Positions 1-8,440 of a stretch of 64,000 bases of DNA are shown in pieces; position 1 is the first letter of the stretch; each line of letters begins with the position of its first letter. The stretch comes from Dehalococcoidia bacterium. GTDB lineage: Bacteria; Chloroflexota; Dehalococcoidia; GIF9; AB-539-J10. The translations under genes were made by a program, and so were the position numbers. The notes beneath the pieces were generated by a model, which had not been told where the DNA came from, ran no database searches, and worked only from the letters and a program-made list of their open reading frames with translations. The stretch is taken from assembly GCA_030615625.1 (NCBI GenBank), contig JAUWYX010000001.1:124001-188000 (forward strand), read 5' to 3'.

Positions 1-1
1 G

Positions 2-1084
2 CAAAGCGAGGAAAATTATCGAGTTTTGTTCGATAGCACGGTCATCGGCACGATTGTTCTGGATGCTGAAACTATGAAAATAGCGATGGTTAATCAAGCC
101 GCTGCGAAAATGTTTGAATTTAGTTCTGCAGAGGAAGCTCGGGGAGCAGACCCGTTTGACTTCGTTCGTCCGGAAGACAAAGAGAGAATTTCTAAGATTG
201 CTGCGGGGAATTTGTTTGGGCAAGACTCGCGGCAGACTTACGAACTGGGGATGGTGACCAGGAATGGGAGAGAAATATGGATAAATGCGACGGGTGCGAA
301 CATTATGCATGAGGGCAAATTGGCGGGCTTAATTTCTTTTACAGACATTACTGAGCAAAAGCGGCAAAGAGAACGGCTTATGGTGACTGACCGGCTGGCT
401 TCCCTTGGCGAACTGGCAGCCGGCACCGCCCACGAACTCAACAACCCGCTCACGAGCATTATCGGTTTCTCCCAGTTGCTTATGGAGAAAGAAACCCCTG
501 ACGACATCCGCGAGGACCTGAAGCTTATCAACAACGAGGCTCAGCGCGCCGTCAAAGTAACGAGGGATCTCCTTACATTTGCCCGAAAGCACGCACCTGT
601 GAAGCAGCATAACCAGATAAATAACATTATTGAAGACGTGCTGGAATTACGTGCTCATCTGCAAAAAATGAATGGTATCGAGGTCGAGAGACAGCTTGAC
701 CCTGACCTTCCTGAAATCATGGTTGATTATTTCCAGATGCAGCAAGTTCTCCTCAACATCATTATCAACGCCGAATATTTTATGACTCAGGCGCATAATA
801 AGGGGACTCTGACCATTACCACCAAAAAACAGAACAGTAGCGTGGTGATTTCAATTGCTGATGATGGCCCGGGTATGCTGCCGGAAAATCTAGGGCGGAT
901 ATTCGACCCCTTCTTCACCACCAAAGAAGCAGGCAGCGGGACCGGGCTTGGTTTGAGCATCTGCCACGGGATAGTGACCGAGCATGGCGGGCAAATATAT
1001 GTCAAGAGCCAACTGGGTAAGGGAGCCACTATTTTTGTCGAACTGCCCATTAACAGGCGCGCCCATATTAAGAGTATGCTATAA
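2..1084 (+). CDS. PAS-domain sensor histidine kinase (5' end outside window)
   Basis: This is a sensor kinase that autophosphorylates a histidine and passes the phosphate to a response regulator. The frame is open from the left edge and the codons before the first possible start (TTG at 26) read SEENYRVLFDST, a typical PAS-domain opening, so the true start lies outside the window. Counting from TTG 26, a PAS domain covers about residues 1-110, the HisKA box has the phospho-accepting His in AHELNNP (about 136), and the HATPase domain shows DDGPGM and GTGLGLSI nucleotide-binding boxes. No membrane segment is seen in the visible part. The HD-GYP response regulator just downstream is the likely partner. 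Confidence 0.9.
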   Translation, partial: QSEENYRVLFDSTVIGTIVLDAETMKIAMVNQAAAKMFEFSSAEEARGADPFDFVRPEDKERISKIAAGNLFGQDSRQTYELGMVTRNGREIWINATGANIMHEGKLAGLISFTDITEQKRQRERLMVTDRLASLGELAAGTAHELNNPLTSIIGFSQLLMEKETPDDIREDLKLINNEAQRAVKVTRDLLTFARKHAPVKQHNQINNIIEDVLELRAHLQKMNGIEVERQLDPDLPEIMVDYFQMQQVLLNIIINAEYFMTQAHNKGTLTITTKKQNSSVVISIADDGPGMLPENLGRIFDPFFTTKEAGSGTGLGLSICHGIVTEHGGQIYVKSQLGKGATIFVELPINRRAHIKSML

Positions 1085-1092
1085 AACAAGCT

Positions 1093-1178
1093 GACGCTAA
1101 CGAGAAAGGTATTCTAGTGGTTAAAGATGAAAAGGAGCTAAAACAATGACCAAAAATGTTTTGGCCGGGAAGGAGTGA
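1093..1178 (+). other. Possible remnant of a receiver-domain start
   Basis: Between the kinase and the HD-GYP regulator, one frame reads KGILVVKDEKELKQ and stops. This resembles the first strand and helix of a response regulator (ILVVDDEKEL) with one acidic residue changed to Lys. A ten-codon reading frame with its own AAGGAG overlaps the stop and ends inside the ribosome binding site of the next gene. It could be a decayed regulator or chance; the similarity covers only about 14 residues. Confidence 0.25.
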
Positions 1179-1182
1179 GGGT

Positions 1183-2190
1183 ATGCCTAGCCAGCGAGAA
1201 ACATTGCTTATCGTCGATGATGAAGTTGCAATCAGGCAGCTCCTTCGCCGGAAATTATCAGGAGAAGTCTACCAGTGTGAGGAAGCGGATACTGCTGTGC
1301 AAGCCCTGAATATGCTGGCAAACAGCCCGATTGCTCTGGTTATGCTGGATATAAAGATGCCCGGTAAATCAGGAATCGAACTCCTACCGGAAATAAAGTC
1401 AGGCTACCCTGACACAGCGGTTATTATGGCTACGGCTGTTAATGATATTAATGTTGCCGTTGAGTGCCTGAAGCAGGGGGCTGATGACTATATTTGCAAG
1501 CCTTTTAACCTGGATGAGGTTTCCCTGAGCGTCCAAAGAGCTCTCGAGAAAAGGCGTCTACAATTCGAGGTCAGGGATTACCAACAATTCCTGGAGGAAA
1601 GGGTTGAGGAGCAGACGGGAGAGATTAAAAAACTTTTCCTTGGCGCCATTGAGGCACTGGTATCCGCCCTCGAAGCTAAGGACAGGTATACTGGTGGGCA
1701 TTCCCGCCGGGTGACCGAGATAGCGTTAGCTTTAGGCAATGAACTTGGTCTATCTGTAAAAGATATGGAAGACTTGCGCTGGGGAAGTTTACTCCATGAC
1801 ATCGGGAAGATTGGGATTCACCAGGTTATCCAGAATAAACCTGATAAGCTAACATCTGAAGAGTACGAGCACATTATGACTCACGCTCATGTCGGCGCCT
1901 ACATTGTGAAGCCGATGCTTAATGGAAAAATAAGCGAGATGATTGAGCACCACCACGACCATTATGACGGCAGCGGACTTCATCAGGTTATAGCGGGCAA
2001 TGACATACCATTGGGAGCCAGAATCATAGCTGTAGCCGATGCCTTTGATGCTATGACATCTGACCGACCGTATCGGTCAGCAATGTCTATTGTGGAAGCC
2101 ATAGACGAAATTAAGCGCTGTGCTGGAACTCAGTTCGACCTAGCTGTCGTTAACGCACTACTTAAAACAGCCGAAACGGCGACGATATAG
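1183..2190 (+). CDS. Response regulator with HD-GYP-type phosphodiesterase output
   Basis: A CheY-like receiver (about residues 1-120, phospho-acceptor Asp in VMLDIKMP near residue 56) is joined by a helical linker to an HD-GYP domain. This family hydrolyses cyclic di-GMP. The HD pair sits in LLHDIGKIG, and HHHDHYDGSG follows, but the GYP triplet itself reads GLH, so the canonical motif is degenerate. ATG 1183 is preferred over ATG 1156 because AAGGAG lies eight bases before it. The gene follows the PAS kinase by about 100 bases and is probably its cognate regulator. Confidence 0.88.
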   Translation: MPSQRETLLIVDDEVAIRQLLRRKLSGEVYQCEEADTAVQALNMLANSPIALVMLDIKMPGKSGIELLPEIKSGYPDTAVIMATAVNDINVAVECLKQGADDYICKPFNLDEVSLSVQRALEKRRLQFEVRDYQQFLEERVEEQTGEIKKLFLGAIEALVSALEAKDRYTGGHSRRVTEIALALGNELGLSVKDMEDLRWGSLLHDIGKIGIHQVIQNKPDKLTSEEYEHIMTHAHVGAYIVKPMLNGKISEMIEHHHDHYDGSGLHQVIAGNDIPLGARIIAVADAFDAMTSDRPYRSAMSIVEAIDEIKRCAGTQFDLAVVNALLKTAETATI

Positions 2191-2269
2191 GCTCGAAGTC
2201 TTCGAAGCAGTGTGCCTGGTAGTTATCCCCGGAAATACGGAGGTTTCAATGCACAATGACACCCACCCT

Positions 2270-2384
2270 GTTATTACGAGGAGCCGAAGATGTGGCAATC
2301 TCATTGCGAAGCTGGAGCCTGCTATAGTTGGACTGAGGAACCTCGCTTAGAGATTGCTTCGTCGCTAGCGCCCCTCGCAATGAC
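2270..2384. repeat. Dispersed palindromic repeat, GTCATTGCGA family
   Basis: The spacer before the kinase gene holds a left half (TTATTACGAGGAGCC..GGCAATCTC) and a right half (GAGATTGCTTCG..CTCGCAATGAC) that are inverted copies of each other. The right half matches copies elsewhere in the window, for example near 32.2, 41.9, 43.5 and 54.3 kb. The element looks like a small non-coding mobile palindrome. The minus-strand reading frame through it (SLRGALATKQSL) is a by-product of the repeat. Confidence 0.7.
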
Positions 2385-2464
2385 AAAAAAGAAATGTCAC
2401 TAAGGTACTGAACGAAGACAGCATCTTGACACATAAGCTAACTCATGGTGATAATTGTGATATT

Positions 2465-3049
2465 ATGGCAGGTAGCTTAGATGAAGATGTAGAGAAATTA
2501 AGGCAAAGCCTTAATGGCTTACCCCAACCCCAGATAGAGCCTCCGCTTATAGTGGTCAGTGGCTTGCCAGGCACGGGTAAGTCTTTTTTCTGCCGTAAAC
2601 TGGCTGAAAGATTGTCTTTTCTCATCTTAGAAAGCGATACTTTGCGAAAAATCCTGTTCCCCTACCCCCAGTATAAGGAAAGTGAAAATAAGCGGCTTTT
2701 CTCTGCTTGCCATGTTCTCATCGAAGAGCTTTTAAGGAAAGGAATACCTGTCATTTTTGATGCCACAAACCTGTTGGAGCACCATCGAGAATATTTCTAC
2801 CGCGCTGCAGAAAGAACGGGGGCAAAGCTCATCTTGGTCTGGGTTGAAGCTCCCACCGAAGTGGTGCGGCAACGCCTTCTTGCCCGAGAAAAAGCAGCTG
2901 TGCCTCAATATAACTCGGAAGCCGGTTGGGAAGTGTATAATAAAATGAAGCCTCGAAGGGAAAAGATTTCTCGCAATCATCTTGTTGTTGATACCTCGCA
3001 GGATATTACTACCGTAATCGATAAGATTGTGCGAGCAACAAAGAGATAA
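2465..3049 (+). CDS. P-loop kinase, zeta-toxin/polynucleotide-kinase-like
   Basis: The Walker A motif GLPGTGKSFFCRKLAERL sits near residue 33 and an acidic ESDTLRK segment follows. FDATNLLEHHREYF and a lid-like arginine stretch (RQRLLAREK) come next. This layout matches the small AAA-type kinases of COG0645, whose substrates are mostly unknown. The start is uncertain: ATG 2465 is used, with TTG 2426 upstream also in frame, and neither has a strong ribosome binding site. It stands alone after a repeat and before pepA, so context gives no substrate. Confidence 0.75.
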   Translation: MAGSLDEDVEKLRQSLNGLPQPQIEPPLIVVSGLPGTGKSFFCRKLAERLSFLILESDTLRKILFPYPQYKESENKRLFSACHVLIEELLRKGIPVIFDATNLLEHHREYFYRAAERTGAKLILVWVEAPTEVVRQRLLAREKAAVPQYNSEAGWEVYNKMKPRREKISRNHLVVDTSQDITTVIDKIVRATKR

Positions 3050-3141
3050 GCGCAAAATTTCCTTTATTAACCTCTTCAATTCTTCATCCAAATAAAGTAA
3101 AATAAATGTTCTAAAATTTACACATTTTAGGGAGACGAATT

Positions 3142-4650
3142 TTGGAGATTAAAGTTATAGTTGGCGACATAGCTCAAATCGAAGCTGATGCCATTGTGGT
3201 AAATCTTTTTGAAGGTGTGGAACAACCGGGCGGCGCTACTGCTGCTGTGGATAAAGCTTTGGACGGAGCTATTAGTTCTCTCATCAGTCGAGGTGAAATT
3301 AAGGGTAAGTTTGGAGAAGTTAACATTGTCCACACGTTTGGGAAACTGCCAGCAGGGATAGTAGCTATTGCCGGGCTGGGCAAGCGACAGGATTTCAGTG
3401 TGGATAAAATTCGCGGGGTAGCCGGAGAATTTTGTCGGGCATTACGTAAATTGAATTGTCACAAGATAGCTACAATAGTTCATGGTGCTGGCATAGGTGG
3501 TATTGAGCTTGAAGCTTCGGCTGAAGCAATAGCTGAGGGCGCTCTTCTCGGGCTTTATAGCTTCACCAAATATAAGAAGCCTGAATATGAGGATATCGAG
3601 GAAATGCGGATAGTGGTAAGGGAAAAGGAAAAGGTCCCAATCCTGGAGCTGGCCATTGGCAAGGGGAAGTTGGTAGCTTCAGCTACCAACGCGGCTCGAG
3701 ATATGATTAATGAACCAGCTAACTACATGACACCTAGCCAGATGGCTGAAGCAGCTAAAGAAATAGCTAGCAAATATAATTTAGAGTTCAAAGTCTTTGA
3801 CCGAGAGGACATGGAGGCGATGGGCATGGAAGCACTCCTGGGGGTGGCGAAAGGAAGCAACCAGCCTCCCAAGCTAATAACTCTCAGCTATAAAGGAGAT
3901 GAACGTTCTGAAAAAGCCCTTGGCTTTCTGGGCAAGGGCATAACTTTTGATTCTGGGGGAATCTCCATTAAGGCGTCGGAAGGGATGGGTGCGATGAAGG
4001 ATGACATGGCTGGTGCTGCTGCAGTTATGACAGCACTTGGGGCTATTGCTCAGTTGAAACCGAAGATTAATGTCACCGCCATTATTCCGGCTACCGAAAA
4101 TTTACCCAGCGGCACCGCCCTGAAACCAGGGGATGTACTGAAGGCGATAAATGGCAAGACCATAGAAGTGATAAGCACCGATGCCGAAGGAAGGCTTATC
4201 CTGGCTGATGCTCTGAGTTATGCTCAGAAACTTGGTTTGTCTCCCATAATAGATTTAGCTACTTTGACCGGAGCTTGCCGTGTTGCTTTAGGCACCCTTT
4301 ATAGCGGTGTTTTTGGCAATGACCAAGACCTGATAGATAAAATCCTCAAAGCTGCAGAAAAAACCGGGGAGAGAATGTGGCAAATGCCCATGCCTGAGGA
4401 GTATAAGGAGCAAAACAAAAGCGAAATTGCCGATGTTAAGAATACCGGCAACAGGTATGGCGGAGCCATCACCGCTGCCCTCTTCTTGGCTGAATTTGTT
4501 GCTAATACCCCCTGGGTTCATATCGATATAGCTGGCACTGCTTCCTCGACGAAGGAGAGTGGCTATATAATAAAGGGGGCTACTGGAATCGGCGTCAGAA
4601 CTTTAATTGAATTAGCTTTGAGCGAAGCAAAGAATCAGGAGGCCATATGA
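3142..4650 (+). CDS. pepA: Leucyl aminopeptidase (M17 family)
   Basis: This cytosolic metallo-aminopeptidase removes N-terminal residues from peptides. It has the M17 layout: an N-terminal macro-like domain (about 1-170) and a catalytic C-terminal domain with FDSGGISIKAS, KDDMAGAAAV and the signature STDAEGRLILADAL carrying two-metal ligands and the catalytic Lys/Arg. The length of 502 is standard. It starts at TTG 3142 with GGAGACG a few bases upstream. Its last four bases overlap the start of the next gene, so the two are probably translated together. Confidence 0.95.
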   Translation: MEIKVIVGDIAQIEADAIVVNLFEGVEQPGGATAAVDKALDGAISSLISRGEIKGKFGEVNIVHTFGKLPAGIVAIAGLGKRQDFSVDKIRGVAGEFCRALRKLNCHKIATIVHGAGIGGIELEASAEAIAEGALLGLYSFTKYKKPEYEDIEEMRIVVREKEKVPILELAIGKGKLVASATNAARDMINEPANYMTPSQMAEAAKEIASKYNLEFKVFDREDMEAMGMEALLGVAKGSNQPPKLITLSYKGDERSEKALGFLGKGITFDSGGISIKASEGMGAMKDDMAGAAAVMTALGAIAQLKPKINVTAIIPATENLPSGTALKPGDVLKAINGKTIEVISTDAEGRLILADALSYAQKLGLSPIIDLATLTGACRVALGTLYSGVFGNDQDLIDKILKAAEKTGERMWQMPMPEEYKEQNKSEIADVKNTGNRYGGAITAALFLAEFVANTPWVHIDIAGTASSTKESGYIIKGATGIGVRTLIELALSEAKNQEAI

Positions 4651-5294
4651 AGGTAAAATGGTTGGGGCATTCTTGTTTTTTAATTACCTCCAGGGGTGGT
4701 CTAAGTGTAATTACCGACCCTTATGCTGTGGGGGGAGGTATTAATTATTCTCCCATTAAGGAAACTGCTGATGTCGTTGTGGTGAGCCATGGACATGACG
4801 ACCACAGTAACGTTTCTGCAGTACAAGGGAAACCTGAAGTGGTTAAAGGTGACGGCACAAAAACTGCCAAAGGTATTCAGTTTAGAAGCATCGCCACTTA
4901 TCATGATGCCTCTCAGGGCAAACGAAGTGGACTTAACACCGTCTTTTGTTTCACCATAGATGATATAAAGCTTTGTCACTTGGGTGACTTAGGGCATGTG
5001 CTTAGTCCAGAGCAGGTCAATGAAATTGGTGCCGTGGATATACTGTTTGTTCCTGTGGGTGGCTTCTACACTATTGATGCACCTGTAGCTAGCCAAGTAT
5101 GTGACCAATTAAAGCCGAAAATAGTTATTCCCATGCATTTTAAGACGCCCAAGTGTGCCTATCCCATAGCCGGTGTTGAGGATTTCCTTAGAGGCCAGAA
5201 AAATGTGAGAAGGGTGGGGGGTAGTGAAGTGGACTTCGAGCGAGAAAGACTTCCGGCTGCTACTGAAATCGTGCTATTGCGACCGGCTTTGTAG
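4647..5294 (+). CDS. Metal-dependent hydrolase, beta-lactamase fold (UPF0173-like)
   Basis: The product is a metallo-beta-lactamase-fold hydrolase of unknown substrate. Metal-binding motifs are visible: WLGHSCFLI at the N-terminus, SHGHDDHSN near residue 49, HLGDLGH and a C-terminal MHFKTP. The length of 215 fits the UPF0173 group. It starts at an ATG overlapping the pepA stop by four bases and has AGGAGG upstream, so it is translationally coupled to the aminopeptidase. Confidence 0.85.
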   Translation: MKVKWLGHSCFLITSRGGLSVITDPYAVGGGINYSPIKETADVVVVSHGHDDHSNVSAVQGKPEVVKGDGTKTAKGIQFRSIATYHDASQGKRSGLNTVFCFTIDDIKLCHLGDLGHVLSPEQVNEIGAVDILFVPVGGFYTIDAPVASQVCDQLKPKIVIPMHFKTPKCAYPIAGVEDFLRGQKNVRRVGGSEVDFERERLPAATEIVLLRPAL

Positions 5295-5317
5295 TTATTG
5301 AAATTTGGTCGCTGATT

Positions 5318-6058
5318 ATGAACTCAATGATTGTCAAAGATTCGGATTTTGTGTTTACTCCTCCCCCACAGCTTGCCTGGGCAAGACGAGTTTTGATCAA
5401 ACCCTATGCTGGTTATCCTTTCCCGTACCCTGTAACTACAAGTCCCAAACTACTGAATGCTATTATTAGAGGTATTAGAAAAATTAGCAATGCGGATATC
5501 CTCATTGCGGACGGGACTCCTAGCGGTGAATCGATTTACCCAATATATCAAGCTTTAGGATATAACTTTCATCACGTCCTTATGCTCGATATCAGGGATT
5601 CCATTTTTATAGAGGTTCAGAATCCTTTATCTCAATTCTATGCTGTGGAAAGTTTCTGGGTACCCAATGTAGTTTTGCGCAGCGACTTCTTGATCAGCGT
5701 TACCCCCTTTAAGGTTTGTGGTAACTCTGGTCACTTCAGTGTGGCAAACCTTTTGAGTCTGTTGCCGGTAAGCAAGTATCAAAAGGGCAAATCAGGTGGC
5801 TGGGGAGCTCTGTATGAGTTAGGCATTGAGAAAGTCCTTGCTGACCTCTACTTCACCTTGCCTTTCGATTTGGGCATTATCGAAGCCCATCAAAAATTCT
5901 TCTACACTGATGACCCCACGAAAGGGGAAGCAGAGGATTATGGGAAAATCTTGGTTGGCGAACCTCATGAAATTGATCTTGAGGCTTCTCAAATAGCTGG
6001 AGTTAACTGTGGGCACTTAGGATTGATTAGTGAGGGTAGGGTTCAACTTGAGGACTAA
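5318..6058 (+). CDS. DUF362 domain protein
   Basis: The protein resembles the DUF362 family (conserved iron-sulfur-associated proteins of unknown function): an N-terminal VLIKPYAGYPFPYPVTT segment, then ADILIADGTPSGES and a central region typical of that fold. No CxxCxxC ferredoxin motif is present, so this is a short cluster-free version. ATG 5318 has no strong ribosome binding site; the gene lies 23 bases after the hydrolase and probably shares its transcript. Function is not known. Confidence 0.65.
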   Translation: MNSMIVKDSDFVFTPPPQLAWARRVLIKPYAGYPFPYPVTTSPKLLNAIIRGIRKISNADILIADGTPSGESIYPIYQALGYNFHHVLMLDIRDSIFIEVQNPLSQFYAVESFWVPNVVLRSDFLISVTPFKVCGNSGHFSVANLLSLLPVSKYQKGKSGGWGALYELGIEKVLADLYFTLPFDLGIIEAHQKFFYTDDPTKGEAEDYGKILVGEPHEIDLEASQIAGVNCGHLGLISEGRVQLED

Positions 6059-6059
6059 G

Positions 6060-6152
6060 AAATTCAAAAAGCAAAAATAAAAGTGCAAAAATTAAGAAGT
6101 TTTGCATTTTGAGTTGTCATTTTGATTTTTAAGCTTTGACTTTTAATTTTCC
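6060..6152. terminator. AT-rich inverted-repeat region between convergent genes
   Basis: This very AT-rich segment contains GCAAAA..TTTTGC arms and ends in T-rich runs on both strands. It separates the plus-strand DUF362 gene from the minus-strand acylphosphatase gene, so it may serve as a two-way terminator. Its simple composition also resembles a dispersed filler repeat; I cannot tell which from one copy. Confidence 0.4.
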
Positions 6153-6153
6153 A

Positions 6154-6429
6154 TTAATATCTTATACTAAAGTTGGTGAACCGCCCTGAATAGTCCGACC
6201 AGTCTATTTCCACCCTCTTAACCCAGGCTCCCGGCGGGCCCACCTTAATTTGCTCTAGTAGTCTATCCAACTGTGGCTTCTCTCCTTCAGCTTGAACTTC
6301 TACGGCATCGCCGCTGCCAAGATTGCGAACATAGCCTTTTAAACCTAGCCTCCTGGCTATATTTCGAACGAAGTAGCGAAAGTAAACACCTTGCACCCGT
6401 CCATAAACTGTAGCGGAAAGGCGTGCCAT
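6154..6429 (-). CDS. acyP: Acylphosphatase
   Basis: This small enzyme hydrolyses acyl phosphates. The signature GRVQGVYFRYFVRNIARRLG holds the catalytic Arg, and GYVRNLGSGDAVEVQAEG contains the catalytic Asn. ATG 6429 gives 91 residues, the usual length, with eight residues before GRVQGV. An in-frame GTG at 6495 would add 22 residues derived from a palindromic repeat and is not preferred. It is the last gene of the rnc transcript. Confidence 0.9.
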   Translation of the reverse strand: MARLSATVYGRVQGVYFRYFVRNIARRLGLKGYVRNLGSGDAVEVQAEGEKPQLDRLLEQIKVGPPGAWVKRVEIDWSDYSGRFTNFSIRY

Positions 6430-6501
6430 ATCGGCCATTTCGTTACTCTGAGTTACCCTCGTCAGTCTAAAGCTATCCTTGTCATCTTGAGCCACTTTTT
6501 G

Positions 6502-7437
6502 TCATTCTGAGCGAATGTGAAGAATTTCTACGGGTTGGATCTTATCCAGTCGACTTAGCCCTGCTTTCTGGGCTGAGGATAATGCCTCACGGAATTCTGT
6601 GGATGATATTCGCCGCCCTAAGCTTGGGATTTGAAAAGCCTTGTAGCAAGGATGGTATTGAGCCATGATATTGACATAGGTGTTGTGGGAAATTTCTTCA
6701 CCGAGAAAATTTACTATCCCTTTTGTTCCTGCTAAACCGTGGGGTAAGACCAGGTGGCGAACCAAGAGTCCTCGTTGAGCCACTCCCTCCTCGTTTATCT
6801 CTAGGTCACCTGTTTGTCGATGCATTTCTTTAATTGCTGCTTTATTTATCTCAGGATAGTTTTCAATGCCCGACAATTCTCTAGCAGTCTCATCATCGTC
6901 ATATTTCATGTCAGGCATATAAATATCGACAATGCCGTCGAGTATCCTCAAGGTCTCCAGCGAGTCATAGCCACCGCTGTTGTATACTAAGGGAAGATGC
7001 AAGCCAGACTCCACTGCCAGCTCCAGTGCCTCCAGAACTTGAGGAACTACGTGGGTTGGGGATACCAAGTTTATGTTGTGGCATCCTTTAGCTTGAAGGG
7101 AGAGCATTATGTAAGCTAGCTCTTCTTTGCTTACCTTCTGTCCTTCGCCTAGTTGGCTAATGGAATAATTCTGGCAGAACAGACATCTGAGGTTGCAGTT
7201 AGTGAAAAATATAGTCCCCGAACCATGTCTACCCACTAATGGAGCTTCTTCGCCGAAGTGAGGCCCATAGCTGGACACCATTGCTTCACGGGGTGTGCGG
7301 CACTTGCCCACATCGGCAGCCAGGCGATTCACACCACAACTACGGGGGCATACGGAGCAACTCTCAAGCAAAGATACAGCCGCGTCTATCCGCTCCCTTA
7401 GCTTGCCACTACGGTAAAGCTCCAGGTAAGCTGCCAA
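6502..7437 (-). CDS. Radical SAM protein, PflX/COG1313 type
   Basis: The product is a radical SAM enzyme related to pyruvate formate-lyase activases. The cluster motif appears as CNLRCLFCQNYSIS near residue 81, and an extra N-terminal cysteine set (CSVCPRSCG..GKC, about 27-47) suggests a second metal site. LPLVYNSGGYDS and MPDMKYDDDETA are typical of this subfamily. Its target is unknown. TTG 7437 is chosen because GAGGAA lies just upstream, at the end of the preceding small gene. The C-terminal residues ILHIRSE and the stop are formed by a palindromic repeat of the GTCATTCTGAG family. Confidence 0.85.
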   Translation of the reverse strand: MAAYLELYRSGKLRERIDAAVSLLESCSVCPRSCGVNRLAADVGKCRTPREAMVSSYGPHFGEEAPLVGRHGSGTIFFTNCNLRCLFCQNYSISQLGEGQKVSKEELAYIMLSLQAKGCHNINLVSPTHVVPQVLEALELAVESGLHLPLVYNSGGYDSLETLRILDGIVDIYMPDMKYDDDETARELSGIENYPEINKAAIKEMHRQTGDLEINEEGVAQRGLLVRHLVLPHGLAGTKGIVNFLGEEISHNTYVNIMAQYHPCYKAFQIPSLGRRISSTEFREALSSAQKAGLSRLDKIQPVEILHIRSE

Positions 7438-7443
7438 TTTAAT

Positions 7444-7590
7444 CTATTCCTCGTACTCCTCAGCGGGCTTCCTCTTTTTCTTGATTACCTCTGTCTCCAA
7501 CTGTGGCACGAGTTCCGAAATCGGTTTGCTTTTCTGCGTCCCCTTCTTGGCTTTCTTTGGTTCTCGCCGTCTATAATCTCGTCTACCCAT
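7444..7590 (-). CDS. Small basic protein of 48 residues
   Basis: A short gene overlaps the end of rnc by eight bases and ends six bases before the radical SAM start. The product begins MGRRDYRRREPKK and is very rich in Lys and Arg in its first half, with an acidic tail (PAEEYEE). Tight packing and the way its last codons supply the ribosome binding site of the next gene support it as a real gene. I know no function; an RNA- or ribosome-binding role would fit the basic composition and the rnc neighbour. Confidence 0.7.
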   Translation of the reverse strand: MGRRDYRRREPKKAKKGTQKSKPISELVPQLETEVIKKKRKPAEEYEE

Positions 7591-8281
7591 GGCTACACCT
7601 CAGTTTTTCCCAAGCTGCTCTTGCTGCTTGGCTCTCAGCAGCTTTCTTACTCTTTCCTGTTCCTCTACCCAGTGCCTCCCCCTTTACTAGGATTTCAGCA
7701 GTAAATTGTTTATTGTGGTCAGGACCAGTAGCTTCCACCAAATGGTAAACTGGGGTTAACTTCTTTTGTCTCTGGATAAGCTCTTGCACTAATGCCTTGT
7801 AGTTTGGGGTTGTCTTCCCTGTCTTTATTTTTTTCAATTCCGACTTGAGCTGCCTGAGAATAAACCTTCTGGCTTTGGCTAGCCCCTGGTCTAAATATAA
7901 GGCGCCGAGAAGTGCTTCCATAGCGTTTGCCAAATTGCTCGCCTTCGTCCTGCCTCCGTTTGCTTCCTCACCCTGTCCTAACAAGAGCCAGTCACCAAGC
8001 TTGAGTGAAGAAGCTAATTCAGCCAAGGTATCACGGCAAACTAGCGAAGCACGAATCTCAGTTAGTTTTCCCTCAGGTAGTTTGGGAAATTCTTCATACA
8101 GCTTTTCCGCTACAATGAAGTTAAGTATGGCATCACCAAGAAACTCTAAGCGCTCGTTATTCGGCCGGGCGAAGCTGGGATTTTCGTTAAGATAAGATGA
8201 ATGCACGAAGGCCTGCTCCAGTAAAGATTCCTGATGGAAAGATATTCCTAAGTTTTTCTGGCAATCGTTCCAATCAATCAT
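7583..8281 (-). CDS. rnc: Ribonuclease III
   Basis: RNase III cuts double-stranded RNA during rRNA and mRNA processing. The catalytic signature NERLEFLGDAIL is present near residue 45, with a second acidic site around NAMEALLGALYLD, followed by a C-terminal double-stranded RNA-binding domain (PNYKALVQELIQ..SKKAAESQAA). ATG 8281 is chosen: a good promoter lies directly upstream, and the longer TTG start at 8305 would fall upstream of the predicted transcript start. No ribosome binding site is seen, which fits a leaderless message. Confidence 0.93.
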   Translation of the reverse strand: MIDWNDCQKNLGISFHQESLLEQAFVHSSYLNENPSFARPNNERLEFLGDAILNFIVAEKLYEEFPKLPEGKLTEIRASLVCRDTLAELASSLKLGDWLLLGQGEEANGGRTKASNLANAMEALLGALYLDQGLAKARRFILRQLKSELKKIKTGKTTPNYKALVQELIQRQKKLTPVYHLVEATGPDHNKQFTAEILVKGEALGRGTGKSKKAAESQAARAAWEKLRCSHG

Positions 8282-8292
8282 TTTTGAAATCA

Positions 8293-8321
8293 AGTATAGC
8301 AACAAAGCTTAGCTAGCTCAA
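8293..8321 (-). promoter_or_regulatory. Sigma70-type promoter of the rnc operon
   Basis: Reading the minus strand, TTGAGC is followed after exactly 17 bases by TATACT. The predicted transcript start lies about five bases before ATG 8281, so the rnc message would be nearly leaderless. Confidence 0.65.
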
Positions 8322-8440
8322 CCTGGCACTCTGGTTTGTGCCAGCCATCTTTCAGTCCGTGGAAAGTGTGGGTAAACAAGACGCACTTATGTTGCCCGAG
8401 CTCCATCTTTTTAATAGGACTTGAAGGACTTGTATGCCCA

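Noticed and set aside
2246-2434. Minus-strand reading frame with SLRGALATKQSL
   Set aside because: The peptide is the translation of a dispersed palindromic repeat; there is no ribosome binding site and the frame has no other coding character.
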